From NCBI RefSeq assembly GCF_001659605.2, contig NC_035164.2, positions 19,314,000 to 19,377,999 on the forward strand: 64,000 bases of DNA. The letters run 5' to 3'. Of this stretch, positions 1-9,959 are shown piece by piece. Within the stretch, counting starts at the first letter, position 1, and every line of letters begins with the position of its first letter. Below the pieces are notes generated by a model that saw nothing but the letters and a program-made list of their open reading frames with translations, ran no database searches and was not told the DNA's origin. The position numbers and the translations under genes are program-made. The stretch comes from Manihot esculenta (Eukaryota > Streptophyta > Magnoliopsida > Malpighiales > Euphorbiaceae).

Positions 1-730
1 GCTGTGATGCATTTCATGAAAGCATGTAATTAATGAACTGTTTTCTTTGTTTCTACTCACTGGGCTTTTTAGCTCACCCCTCTCCCCTAACCCCAGTGTT
101 GCAGGTTTGAGGTCGTTCGGGAAGTCTCAAGAGTAAAGGTTTTGCTTATGTAATAGTATTAGCTTAGTACTTTTAGTGTGGACATGTATTATAAATTTGT
201 AAGAGAATGTAATGTAAAGTTAAGTGGAGTTATGTTTATGGTTTAGTGTTGTGCTTGGCCCTGAGACATGGTTAGTCCCTATTTAATACATGATATATGT
301 TATGCTAGATGTTGAATTGTGTTTGAACTAATCTTGTGGCATGTGTTGTTTACCACGCTATGGTAATTGATGAGGATCTTAGTGGAGGTCTTGTGTTTGT
401 GGTTTGATGCATGCACAGGTTAGGTTCTAGTTCTTTGGATGTGACTCCGGCTTGATGTATGTTATGTTGACCCAGCTAGAGTTGTGATGAGGGCTCTAGT
501 AGGGGATCCTTTTATGTTTTCAGTTATGTTGCATACAGGTCAAGCTCGGTATTTACATCAGATGTTTGAGTTTTTTTTGTTAAAGTTTTTAATCATGTAT
601 GGGATTTGACCAGGTGATAGGAGGTATGTTTGGCTTGCTACGGGTCCCGGTGGCCTTAAGCCGATCTGGATCCTAGCGCCGGTGGCGGTTCGGGCCGTTA
701 CGGTAGGGTATCGGTTTCCGGGTCGTTACA
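1..730 (+). repeat. Tek-1 5' LTR, 3'-terminal 730 bp
   Basis: The segment ends in GGTCGTTACA, four bases before a primer-binding site, and matches the end of the LTR at 3074-5626. It contains a pyrimidine-rich stretch ending in TTGCAG near 90-106, which is conserved in the other LTRs of this family and looks like a 3' splice site. Confidence 0.93.
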
Positions 731-733
731 GAG

Positions 734-745
734 TGGTATCAGAGC
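734..745 (+). other. Primer-binding site of Tek-1 (initiator Met-tRNA type)
   Basis: TGGTATCAGAGC lies three bases after the LTR end. This is the usual complement of the 3' end of plant initiator methionine tRNA in LTR retrotransposons. Confidence 0.9.
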
Positions 746-1012
746 TTTGGGCCTCGAGAGTACGATGTGTTGCACATCGGAAAAAGGTTGGTTTAGAGGT
801 CATAGAAGGGCAAGCACAATAGGAAGAATCATGTCCACTAGGATAGGATGTTGAGTCCTGTCTTGATTGATGATGTGAAATGCCATGATTTTATGCATGT
901 GCATTAATGTTATGTATGTATGATATGTATGTGGGTTCATGTGTTTTCATATGAACCGTATGATGCTAATGATTGTTTGTATGCTTGTGTGTTGTTCTTC
1001 AGAAGAGCCAGA

Positions 1013-1828
1013 ATGCGAGGTGCTCGTCGATCTGTGGAATCGACTGGAGTTCCATCTGAGAGGGAAGGTATGGACACCTTTCCCCCTGCTCTGCCAAGAG
1101 CGCAGTCGTGGGGAGTCAGCAGATGGGGAACATCAAGGGACCCTGGAAGGTCTTTTGATGTAAGTCGAGAAGGAATGGCTCCAAGAAGGATGTCAACTAG
1201 TATGAGGGAAGTAGAGTTGGGTGTTCAGAGAAGAGATTTCAGTTTGGGAATCAAAGTGTCAGAAGAAGGTATGGGAGATTTTCAGGAGGATGCTCAGACT
1301 CAGGATTCTAGAATTTCAAGTTTAGAAGGGATTGATCCCTCCACTCTGAGTACAGCCTCCACGAAAAGCAAGAAGTGGGGCAGAACCCTGAGGGGGAAGA
1401 AGAAGAAGTTGTGGAGACGGTTGAAGTCTAGTCTGGGATTAGGTGGTGGTTCGAGCTCTGGCTCAGGCAGTTCAAGATGCTTGAGGTGCGGAAGGCCGCA
1501 CAAGGGAGTCTGCCGTTATGGGACTAATCTATGTTACAGGTGCGGACAGGAGGGGCACATAGCACGTGAGTGTCCCACTGCGCCCAGGTTGGCTCCGTCC
1601 CAGCAAGTAGCTTCAGGTAGAGCAGCTCAGCCAGTAGCTCCAGCCGTGTTTCAGGTTAGTGGTCGAGGCAGAGGAAGAGGGTCAGCCTTTTCTTCTGAAG
1701 GTTTCCGTGGAGAAGGTCCGTCAGCTCCAGCTCGGATCTTCACCCAAGCTCAGCAGGAGGCAGACACATCGAACACAGTGGTGCCAGGTATGCTCACTTT
1801 TGGATGTTCTGATGTGCATGTTTTGTGA
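1013..1828 (+). CDS. Shortened Gag of Tek-1 (271 aa), lacking the capsid core
   Basis: Gag forms the virus-like particle and packages the element RNA. The ATG at 1013 (MRGARRS) is preferred over the upstream ATG at 920 because the other copies start with the same MRGTRRSAR-like residues, and because a TTCTTCAG splice-acceptor-like stretch ends at 1002. The N-terminal part, the basic KKLWRRLKSSLGLG region and two zinc motifs remain: CLRCGRPHKGVC, then CYRCGQEGHIAREC (CX2CX4HX4C). The proline/tyrosine-rich segment and the whole retrotransposon gag core found in Tek-2 are missing between about residues 105 and 120. The frame ends at the start of the protease region. Whether it is translated is unknown. 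Confidence 0.75.
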   Translation: MRGARRSVESTGVPSEREGMDTFPPALPRAQSWGVSRWGTSRDPGRSFDVSREGMAPRRMSTSMREVELGVQRRDFSLGIKVSEEGMGDFQEDAQTQDSRISSLEGIDPSTLSTASTKSKKWGRTLRGKKKKLWRRLKSSLGLGGGSSSGSGSSRCLRCGRPHKGVCRYGTNLCYRCGQEGHIARECPTAPRLAPSQQVASGRAAQPVAPAVFQVSGRGRGRGSAFSSEGFRGEGPSAPARIFTQAQQEADTSNTVVPGMLTFGCSDVHVL

Positions 1829-2530
1829 ACCCTAGTGCTTCTCTTTCTTTAGTTGCTCTAGGAGCCGTTGAGAGGTTGAGTTGATAGCTTCTGGGCTAGA
1901 GTGTTCTCTTTGGGTCAGTGGACCCGAGTATGATCCATCTGTGGCAGAGTCAGTCTGCCGGTCCAGTTCTGTGTTAGTTGGGGGTAGATGCCTTCCACTC
2001 GATTTTGAGGTCCTAGACTTGACTGTCTAGACGTCAATCGAGGGATGGATTGGTTTCTGCTCGTGGTGCTATCTTGGTCTGTAGAGACAAGGTAGTCAAG
2101 TTCAGAGGACAGGATGGGTCAGAGGTAGTCTGTTGAGGGAACACAGTAGGGATGCCTAGAGGTTTGATGTCAGCCTGTCAGGTTCGTAGAGTGCGTAGGA
2201 GGGGTTGTCAGAGGGTTTTAGCTCTTGTCTGAGAGTTTAGCAGTCGGGTCAGGGAACCAGCCTCAATGCCAGTTGTTTAGAGAGAGCTAGTTGTTAGAGT
2301 AGTTGCGAGACTTGGTAGACAAGGGTTTTATCCGACCTAGTACCTCACCCTGGATTGTTCCAGTGTGGTTGTGGAAAAAGAAGGATGGGTCCTCGAGACT
2401 TTGTAACGACTGTAAGCAGTTGACCAAGGTCATTACCAAGGGCAGGTATTCCCATGCAGGATGGATGATCTATTGGGACAGCTAGTAGGAGTTGTTTGTT
2501 TTCCAAGATAGATCTGAAATTCGGGTACTA
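1829..2530 (+). pseudogene. Decayed protease and 5' RT remnant of Tek-1
   Basis: Fragments resemble the protease region of Tek-2 (1860-2130, including DNA for GPEYDPS- and RGTPRGL-like residues). An RT start at 2303-2485 reads [14 protein letters not shown] and [17 protein letters not shown]-like scrap follows at about 2495-2520, and then RT stops. Several frames and stops are involved. The RT palm, RNase H and integrase core have been deleted, and the sequence then jumps to the integrase tail. Confidence 0.8.
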
Positions 2531-2689
2531 CCTGTGAGAGTTAGGGTTAGTTTTGGGTTAGCTGTGAGAAGAAGCCAGTTAGTGAAGATGGAGAGAAAGA
2601 GTAAGGATCAGAGTAGCGCAGCGGAAGCCAGTGGAGTTCAGGAGTGGGTTGGGTATTGCTAAGGTGTCTCCATTGGTAAGGGTGATTTC

Positions 2690-2950
2690 CTATGGAGAGG
2701 ATCCATTCGGATTTCTATGTCCCTGTATTATGGAAGCTTGTGTCAGATCCAAGTGAGGTTCTTAAAGAACCAAAGGTGGAGATCTCAAGGGATCTCACCT
2801 AAGTTGAGCAGTTAGTGCGGATCATTAACACACAAGTCAAGAGGCTGAGGAACAAGGAAGTCCCGATGGTGAAAAGTTTTGGAAATCACCACTGGATGGT
2901 AGTGAGTGTTTGGGAGACCCGGGAGTTTATACTCCAGCAGTGCCTGTGTC
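2690..2950 (+). pseudogene. Integrase tail and chromodomain remnant of Tek-1
   Basis: Reading forward, this codes for residues like MERIHSDFYV, a stop, then VRIINTQVKRLRNKEVPMVK and WETREFILQQ. These align with the C-terminus of the Tek-2 polyprotein (18790-19050), which is a chromodomain. In chromoviruses this domain targets integration to particular chromatin. Here it is cut off from the rest of pol and broken by a TAA at about 2799. Confidence 0.8.
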
Positions 2951-3060
2951 TCTCTTTTTGGAGAGAGGTTATTAGCTCTGCTTGCTTGTTGCTTGCTTGT
3001 TTATGTATGCTTGATGCGATGCCTGTTTGTTTGTGGAACATTCGGGGACGAATGTTCTTA

Positions 3061-3073
3061 AAGGGGGGAAGAA
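3061..3073 (+). other. Polypurine tract of Tek-1
   Basis: AAGGGGGGAAGAA lies directly before the 3' LTR start TGTAATACCC. It is the plus-strand primer position of an LTR retrotransposon. The same tract precedes the 3' LTRs of Tek-2 and Tek-3. Confidence 0.9.
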
Positions 3074-3269
3074 TGTAATACCCGGCTAGATTCCGGCATC
3101 GGAATCCCTACCTTCCGACGGAATCTCCGTTGGAATCTGGAATTCTGAAGATGCCAGAGGTTTCTAGAGGGGTAAAACGTGTTTTCTAAAATGTTTTTAC
3201 TGATTTCATGGTTTTAAATGAAAAAGAATTGAGTTTTAAAAAGAAAAGACCAAGGAGGCGTTTGCCAGG

Positions 3270-3405
3270 TTCGGCCGCCGAAAGTGAAGTTCGGCCGCCG
3301 AACATGGGAAAGGCTTCGGGAGCGCCTTTGGCCTCCGAAAGTCTTGTTTGAACGAGCCAAGGTTCGGCCGCCAAAACTCAAGTTCGGCCGCCGAACATGC
3401 ATGAG
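3270..3405 (+). repeat. Upstream palindrome cluster in Tek-1 LTR
   Basis: Four TTCGGCCGCCGAA-type sites or close variants lie within about 130 bp, just upstream of the TATA box. Each is a 6-bp inverted repeat around one central base. Equivalent clusters sit upstream of the TATA boxes of Tek-2 (19329-19397) and Tek-4 (57676-57835). Confidence 0.85.
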
Positions 3406-3450
3406 TTTAGGGGGCACGTTAGGCTGCCGAAGGTCTTTGACTAGGCCACC

Positions 3451-3456
3451 TATAAA
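3451..3456 (+). promoter_or_regulatory. TATA box of Tek-1 LTR
   Basis: TATAAA in the context GCCACCTATAAAGAGC. The same position in Tek-2 and Tek-4 reads CCA(CC)TATAAAAGGG, so this is the likely core promoter defining U3/R. Confidence 0.75.
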
Positions 3457-4117
3457 GAGCTCTCAGATCGGAAATGGGCGAGTTTTCTCCCCATTCTCGA
3501 GCTCAGGTGAGTTTTTGTCCTCCCTTGGCCATTTTCATGTTTTTCTTCATCTCCTTCATGTTTTCATGAGTTCCATGGTTATTTTGAAGAGTTTTCAAGC
3601 TTAGATCAAGTTTTGGGAGCTTGGAGCTTTTGGAGCTTGGATTCTCCACACCTCCAAGTTAGAGATTACGCAACCCTCGATCTTCAAGAGGTAAGTGTGG
3701 ATCTATGCTTTCTTTTACGTTTCATGAAGTTTTAAGTAAGTTTTAAGAGGTTTTAATGGTTAAGTATGGGTAGATATGCATGTTAGGCTTTATGTGGGTT
3801 TTTATGCAAATGTATGTTTATATGATGCTATGTTGAATGTTTAGGCTAGGTTATGCATGTGGGAGAGTGTATGCATGATTGGGAAAGAGCAAGTGAGGAT
3901 TTGGGTTGTTTTGATGGTTTTGGCTTGTGTGAGTTATAAGCTATCTATGTATGTTTTTGATGTTCTTTGTTGGAGTTTAAGCTTGTTTAAGCTCCTTTGT
4001 GCATGGTTAAAGGTTTATGCATGTTTTGGTAAGGTTGGGTGCTTGTTTTGGGGTGTTTGGAAGGTTTGGGAGGCTTGAATGCATGAGAAGCTGAGTTCTG
4101 CCCTTCTGGGAAGAACT

Positions 4118-4378
4118 CAGGTTCGGCCGCCGAAGGTGGTTTCGGCCGCCGAACCTGCCTTTGGATGCATGGATTGGCCACCTAACCTTGCCCCCGAAAG
4201 CTGAGTTTTGGCTTGAACGCAGACTTTCGGCCGCCGAAGGAAGGATTCGGCCTCCGAAAGTGCCTGACTTTCGTCTCTGGAGTGGGACTTTCGGCCGCCG
4301 AAGGTGCCGCCGAAGGTGCCCGAGTTTCGTCTCTGGAGATAGGGTTCGGCCGCCGAAGGTGCCGCCGAAAGTGCCCTG
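4118..4378 (+). repeat. Downstream palindrome/tandem cluster in Tek-1 LTR
   Basis: At least six TTCGGCCGCCGAA sites occur, partly embedded in a tandem unit of about 58 bp that pairs TTTCGTCTCTGGAG with the palindrome and a following GGTGCCGCCGAA. The cluster lies about 0.7 kb downstream of the TATA box, so it would be in the transcript. Confidence 0.85.
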
Positions 4379-4740
4379 TCCAGCCTTTTCATGGTTGTTT
4401 TCTATGCATGTTTAAGTGATGTTTTAGGGGGTTTTTTGGTAGTTGTTTATGAGTTGTTTAGAGTGTGTTGGCACCTCATTCGAGTCCACCTGTGTAGGAC
4501 CGGACCCGAGGGATCGAGGAGGCCATCAGTGTTAGCAGTTGCAGAGTTGGTCCAGCGTCTGCCAGAGGTGAGTAGAACTAAACTTAATCTTTATTTTATG
4601 AAATCAAATGCCTAAAGCATGCTCATGCATCATGTTTATATGTAATAGGTTGATTGCACTAGCTACACGAATATGAAGCATTGCATTATTTACTGTTGGT
4701 GGAGATTGGACCAAGGATGACCCCACTAGCCCTAGAGATG

Positions 4741-4852
4741 TTGTGAGACCTGGCCGGGCCAGGCATATATATACAGTTGTTGTAAGACCTGGCCGGGCTA
4801 GGCATACGAAAGTTGTGAGACCCGGCCAGGCCGGGCATACTGAGACTGGAAG
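4741..4852 (+). repeat. CCTGGCCGGGCCAGG repeat array in Tek-1 LTR
   Basis: Three units of AGACCTGGCCGGGCCAGGCA or close variants. The core is a perfect 7-bp inverted repeat around one base. Counterparts occur at the same relative place in the other Tekay LTRs of the window. Confidence 0.85.
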
Positions 4853-5627
4853 GGATGTTTTGGGGTTATGTCCAATCCGTGATATGATTTGTTTGTGCTG
4901 TGACGCATTTCATGAAAGCATGTAATTAATGAACTATTTTTTTTGTTTCTACTCACTGGGCTTTTTAGCTCACCCCTCTCCCCTAACCCCAGTGTTGCAG
5001 GTTTGAGGTCGTTCGGGAAGTCTCAAGAGTAAAGGTTTTGCTTATGTAATAGTATTAGCTTAGTACTTTTAGTGTGGACATGTATTATAAATTTGTAAGA
5101 GAATGTAATGTAAAGTTAAGTGGAGTTATGTTTATGGTTTAGTGCTGTGCTTGGCCCTGAGACTTGGTTAGTCCCTGTTTAATACATGATATATGTTATG
5201 CTAGATGTTGAGTTGTGTTTGAACTAATCTTGTGGCATGTGTTGTTTACCACGCTATGGTAATTGATGAGGACCTTAGTGGAGGTCTTGTGTTTGTGGTT
5301 TGATGCATGCACAGGTTAGGTTCTAGTTCTTTGGATGTGACTCCGGCTTGATGTATGTTATGTTGACCCAGCTAGAGTTGTGATGATGGCTCTAGTAGGG
5401 GATCCTTTTATGTTTTCAGTTATGTTGCATACAGGTCAAGCTCGGTATTTACATCAGATGTTTGAGTTTTTTTTGTTAAAGTTTTTAATCATGTATGGGA
5501 TTTGACCAGGTGATAGGAGGTATGTTTGGCTTGCTACGGGTCCCGGTGGCCTTAAGCCGATCTGGATCCTAGCGCCGGTGGCGGTTCAGGCCGTTACGGT
5601 AGGGTATCGGTTTCCGGGTCGTTACAA

Positions 5628-7523
5628 CCCCCACCTTTTCATCCAAGTTCAGCATCGCTTGAATCCAGAGAAACAGTACCTCCACCACCACCACCTGAAC
5701 CAGCAGCCCCTATTGTTGAAGCACAACCCAGTTCTTCAGGGGGAAATAAGGTGAAGATGACGGAGTACTTAAGGTTGGATGCTCCTAAATTCAACACGGG
5801 AGATGATCCCTTTGAGTATCTCAGTGCAGTCAGAATGATAACAAGTGAGTTGGGAGCAGATGATAGCAGGGCCATTGAGATGGCAGGGTTCACATTAAAA
5901 TGCAAGAAAGCCAGAGAATGGTTCAAGAACTATGTGGACCCCAGCATAGACAGTATGACATGGGAAGAGTTCGCCAACGAATTCGCTGGGTGGGCTTTCC
6001 CTGACAGTTCCAGGGAGCTAAAGGTTGTGGAGTTCGAACAGTTGAGACAGACGGAGGAGATGAGCGTTGATGAGTATACAGATAAGTTCCTGGAATTGTT
6101 ACCATACGTGGGTCAGGCGTATGATACGGATCAGAAGAAGGCAAAGAGATATGCCACGAGGCTTCATCCCAGGTATTTCTCCTTGATTCTCCACGCGGAG
6201 AAGGAGAGTTTCCACTCCATTGTGGATGCTGCTAGAAAGATGGAGGCCAGTGCCATAAGTCAGGGAGTAGTCAAGCAACCAAAGGCACAGTTTTCTGGTG
6301 CTAAACCAGGTTCCTCCTCACAGAGTACGGCAAGTGTGAGCAAGAAGAGATGGGATAAACTCAGAGGAAAGAGAGGCAAGTTCTGGAACAGGATTAAGAC
6401 GAGTCTGGGAATGAATAGCGGCTCCAGCTCTGGCATAGATATTCCAGTTTGCAATAGGTGTGGGAGACTGCACAGAGGAGCTTGTTTGTTGGGATCTACA
6501 GCCTGCTATAGATGTGGGCAGGAGGGACATTATGCACGAGAATGTCCTCAGGCGACTTTGGTTACACCATCCCAGTAGATGACCTCAGGTAGTGTCGTAC
6601 AGTCAGCAGCTTCAGCCCAACCACCAAGCAGTGGCAGAGGTAGAGGAAGAGGGGCAACCTCTTCATCAGGGATGGGTTCCCGAGGTGTAGGTCCGTCAGC
6701 TCCAGCACGGATTTTCACCATGACTCAGCAGGAGGCAGACACTTCGAACACAGTGGTGTCAGGTAATCTCATCATTGGGTGTTCAGAGGTGTATGCTTTG
6801 ATGGACCCCAGTGCTTCTCACTCTTTCATTTCTTCTAGAGCCGCAGAGAGGTTGGGTCTGATGGTGTCCGAGTTAGAGTGTCCTCTTTGGGTCAGTGGAC
6901 CCAAATGTGATCCATCTTTGGCAGAGTCAGTCTGTCGGTTCAGTCCAGTGTGCATAGAGAGTAGATACCTTCCAGCTGACCTGGTGGTTCTAGAGTTGAC
7001 AGATTTTGATGTCATTCTAGGGATGGACTGGTTATCTACGTATAATGCTACCTTGAACTGCAGGGACAAGGTAGTCAGTTTCAGAGACCAGGATGGGTCA
7101 GAGTGTGTCTTCAGAGGAGACAGGAGGGGGACACCTAGGGGTTTGATATCAGCCCTTCAGGCTCATAGGTTGTTGAGGAGGGGTTGTCAGGGGTTCCTAG
7201 CTCATGTGAGAGAGCTAGACAGTCGGGTTAGGGAACCGTCCTCAGTTACAGTGGTTAGAGAATTCCCAGATGTGTTTCCTGAAGAGCTTCCAGGACTACC
7301 ACCTGATAGGGAAATAGAGTTCGAGATCGAATTGATGCCTGGTACCAGACCGATCTCTATTCCTCCCTACAGGATGGCACCAGCAGAGCTGAGAGAGTTG
7401 AAAGAGCAGTTACAGGATTTGGTAGACAAGGGTTTCATCCGCCCGAGTACCTCACCCTGGGGTACTCCAGTACTGTTTGTCAGGAAGAAGGATGGATCTC
7501 TGCGACTTTGTGTCGACTACAGA
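5628..7523 (+). pseudogene. Gag-Pol 5' part of Tek-2 (gag, protease, RT start)
   Basis: One frame runs from the Tek-1 junction to the Tek-3 junction, broken only by TAG at 6576-6578. Order: proline-rich stretch; retrotransposon gag core (about 5780-6260, with AREWFKNYV and WEEFANEF); two zinc motifs (CNRCGRLHRGAC, CYRCGQEGHYAREC; 6451-6545); protease (6770-7040), whose active-site loop reads DPSAS instead of the usual D-[ST/P]-G-A; then the RT N-terminus ending at [13 protein letters not shown]. The TAG stands where Tek-3 and Tek-4 have CAG. The protease Gly-to-Ser change (AGT at 6810) is also a G-to-A type lesion. The product, if made, would stop at the end of gag. Confidence 0.92.
7519..7523. 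other. Target-site duplication ACAGA, left copy
   Basis: ACAGA immediately precedes the LTR of Tek-3 and is repeated at 16434-16438. It splits the RT codons between VDYR and LNKV of Tek-2. The equivalent uninterrupted sequence can be seen in Tek-4 near 62427. Confidence 0.95.
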
Positions 7524-9839
7524 TGTAACGACCCGGAAACCGGTACCCCTTAGTAACGGTCCGAACCATCACTGGCACTAGGATCCAGATCGGCTTAAGG
7601 CCGCCGGGACCCATAGTCAGCCAACTATACTCTCTGTGTACCTGATAAATCCCAATCCCATACATGATACAAAACGACTCAACAATCCTGTAAAACTCTG
7701 TAGGCTTAACTGCTGCTACTCAGATATGTCAATCTGAAATGGCCCTCAGGGCCTATACCAGGGACTACTATCTGCTGTGGGTCAAGGGATTGAAACCCTT
7801 TTAATCTGTAACACATCCCATTGGTATCTCATCAAAGCCATACGTTAAGCCTAACTCACACATTTCTCATCAAGAAACGTAAAACAGGATGCATGTACAA
7901 AGGGATTAATCATACATCACACTATGGCAAAGACACTAGAGAAAGCACAAGTCTATCCAGTAACTGACAGTACATATCGATACATTACATGACAACTAAT
8001 CTTTTAATTACATCATGTCCACTATGCTATTACAAACATACATTCATGCATCACTGTTCTCTGTACTCTTGCTGACTTTGACTTCCCATAGCTATCTCAG
8101 AACCTGCAAAACTGGGGTTAAGGGAGTGGGATGAGCTACTACAGCCCAGTGAGAAGGAACAGTAAAAACAGTTCATTACTTACATGCTTTCATGAAATGT
8201 ATCACATCACAAACATATCACCTCAAGGATGAACTTGTCACCAATAGCCCTTTACTGTATACATATAACAATATGTCCAACTTGCCAGGGGCGATTAGGC
8301 CTCACCTGGACTTCTCTTTCCTGACTTTATCACAAGGCCAACTGTGCCAGGGGCGATTAGGCCTCGCCTGGACTTCTCTGAGCTCTGATCTGACAGCCCA
8401 GCTGTCTCACTCATAGTACCAGGAGCGACCTGGACTATCCAGGGGCGACCTGGTATGGCTATCTCATGCCATAACTCTGTATCTGTGCTCTGTGCTCTAT
8501 CAAGGGCTAAGGATCATCCAACATTCATCCATACAAATATCATCTTATGCAATGCAGCATATTCGTGGAATCTAATGCAATACAACCTAATACATAACAT
8601 GGCATTTTATGATGCATGGATCATGCGAGATTCGTGTCATTTCTGAATGTAAAATAGTACAGTTAGTTCCACTCACCTGTAGCCTCTGCTTGGCTAACTC
8701 TGGGCTAACTAGCTCTGGCCCAACTCTACCTCTGAAGCAGCTACTACTGCTAAATACCTCGTTTTCTCGGGTCCAATCCTACAATGGAGGACTCAAATGA
8801 GGTACCAAATATACTCTATATAACTGATAAACATCTCTTAGACAACTTCCCAAAAACCCTCTAAAACACCTCAAAACATGCATGCAAAACAAGCAAAGGA
8901 AGGCTGGACAGGGCACCTTCGGCAGCACCTTCGGCGGCCGAATGTCTCCTCCAGAGACGAAAGTCAGGCATGTTCGGCGGCCTAACTTGGACTTTCGGCG
9001 GCCGAACCTGAGTTCATCCAGAATTCAGTTTCGTGCACAAGGACGCCTGCCAGTCCCTCCATCACCTGCTCAGCCCTCAGTACATACATGTAACCCCTCT
9101 AAAACATGCATAAACACTATAACAAGCATAAAGGAGCTTAAAACAACTTAAATTCCAACACAACAACTAACACAACATAGAATCATGCTTTCACCATTAA
9201 AACATCAAAACTAAACTCTAAAACCTAAACATGCAACTCTACCCTTAACCTCGTTCAAAGCTGTTAAAACCATAAAACAAGTATAAAGACCTCTCTTACC
9301 TCCTAAAACTAGCAGAGGAATAACTTGAACTCAACAAATCCCCTTCACAAGCTTCAAACCACCAAAACCTCTCTTTTCTTTCAAAACCTTCAAAACCTCT
9401 TGCAAACGAGCAACCCTCTGCATGAGCTGCTTAAAAGCTTGCAGATGAGTCAAGGGAGACGTGGCCTAACCTCTGGTCATGATCTGGAGGTGAACACCTG
9501 GCCAAACCACGGACTGAGGAGCATGCACAACGAACCGACCACCTCAGCTTCGGCTGCCGAAACTGCATGCACAACCATGCAACTTTCGGGGGCCGAACAT
9601 CACCTTCGGGGGCCGAACATTGGGCACTTTCGGCGGCCGAACTTAACCTTCGGGGGCCGAACATGACAGAAACTCCTTTGGCCAATTATCCACAAAACTC
9701 AAGTCTTTTTTACTCTAAACCTTTAAAATACTTGAAACTATTTTAGAAAACCTTTCTCTTACCCTTCTAGAAACCTCTGACATCCTCGAATTCCACTGGA
9801 CGGTAGAAATTTCGATGTCTGAATCTGCCGGGTATTACA
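7524..9839 (-). repeat. Tek-3 3' LTR (left copy, 2316 bp)
   Basis: On the plus strand it starts TGTAACGACCCGG and ends GGGTATTACA; on the minus strand it starts TGTAATACCCGG like its relatives. It carries the CCAGG palindrome-type units (8283-8453) and TTCGGCGGCCGAA clusters (8912-9010 and 9543-9663). I found no TATAAA at the place where Tek-1, Tek-2 and Tek-4 have one. Confidence 0.95.
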
Positions 9840-9856
9840 TTCTTCCCCCCTTTAAG
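9840..9856 (-). other. Polypurine tract of Tek-3
   Basis: On the minus strand CTTAAAGGGGGGAAGAA abuts the 3' LTR, and the conserved GAACATTCGAGGACGAATGTT lies just upstream, as in Tek-1 (3037-3058) and Tek-2. Confidence 0.9.
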
Positions 9857-9959
9857 AACATTCGTCCTCGAATGTTCACACAACAAACACATATGCAACT
9901 AAGCAATGAAGGAAAGTCTAACACTTTCCTCTGCGAAGAGACACAGATATGACTGGAGT

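Larger units (their letters stand above)
1..5626 (+). mobile_element. Tek-1, non-autonomous Ty3/gypsy (Tekay-type) element, 5' end cut by window
   Basis: A complete 3' LTR (3074-5626) and the last 730 bp of a 5' LTR flank a short 2.34-kb interior with a Met-tRNA-type primer site, a shortened gag, and scraps of RT and of the integrase tail/chromodomain. Positions 1-730 align without indels to 4897-5626 with about ten differences by eye (roughly 1.4%). The element sits inside the gag region of a second element (Tek-2), because gag coding sequence begins at 5627. RNase H and the integrase core are absent, so it could only move with proteins supplied in trans. The 5' target duplication lies outside the window. 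Confidence 0.9.
3074..5626 (+). repeat. Tek-1 3' LTR (2553 bp)
   Basis: Begins TGTAATACCCGG and ends CGGGTCGTTACA (TG...CA). It contains a TATA box at 3451-3456, two arrays of TTCGGC-N-GCCGAA palindromes, GTGAGT/GTAAGT donor-like sites (about 3505, 3691 and 4570), a CCTGGCC-N-GGCCAGG array and an acceptor-like TTGCAG near 4998. The long LTR fits Tekay-type elements. Confidence 0.95.

Noticed and set aside
920..1012. Upstream in-frame ATGs of gag (920 in Tek-1, 13809 in Tek-3, 59998 in Tek-4) as true starts
   Set aside because: The residues before MRG(T/A)RRS are poorly conserved and the region ends in an acceptor-like CAG in all three, so the downstream ATG is a better choice.
4161..4415. 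Open frames with FGRRRCRR/RPPKVPPKVP-type repeats in LTRs (also near 3284, 8882, 9325, 19252, 20087, 58263-58684)
   Set aside because: They are translations of the TTCGGCCGCCGAA palindrome arrays, appear in several frames and both strands, and lie in non-coding LTR DNA.
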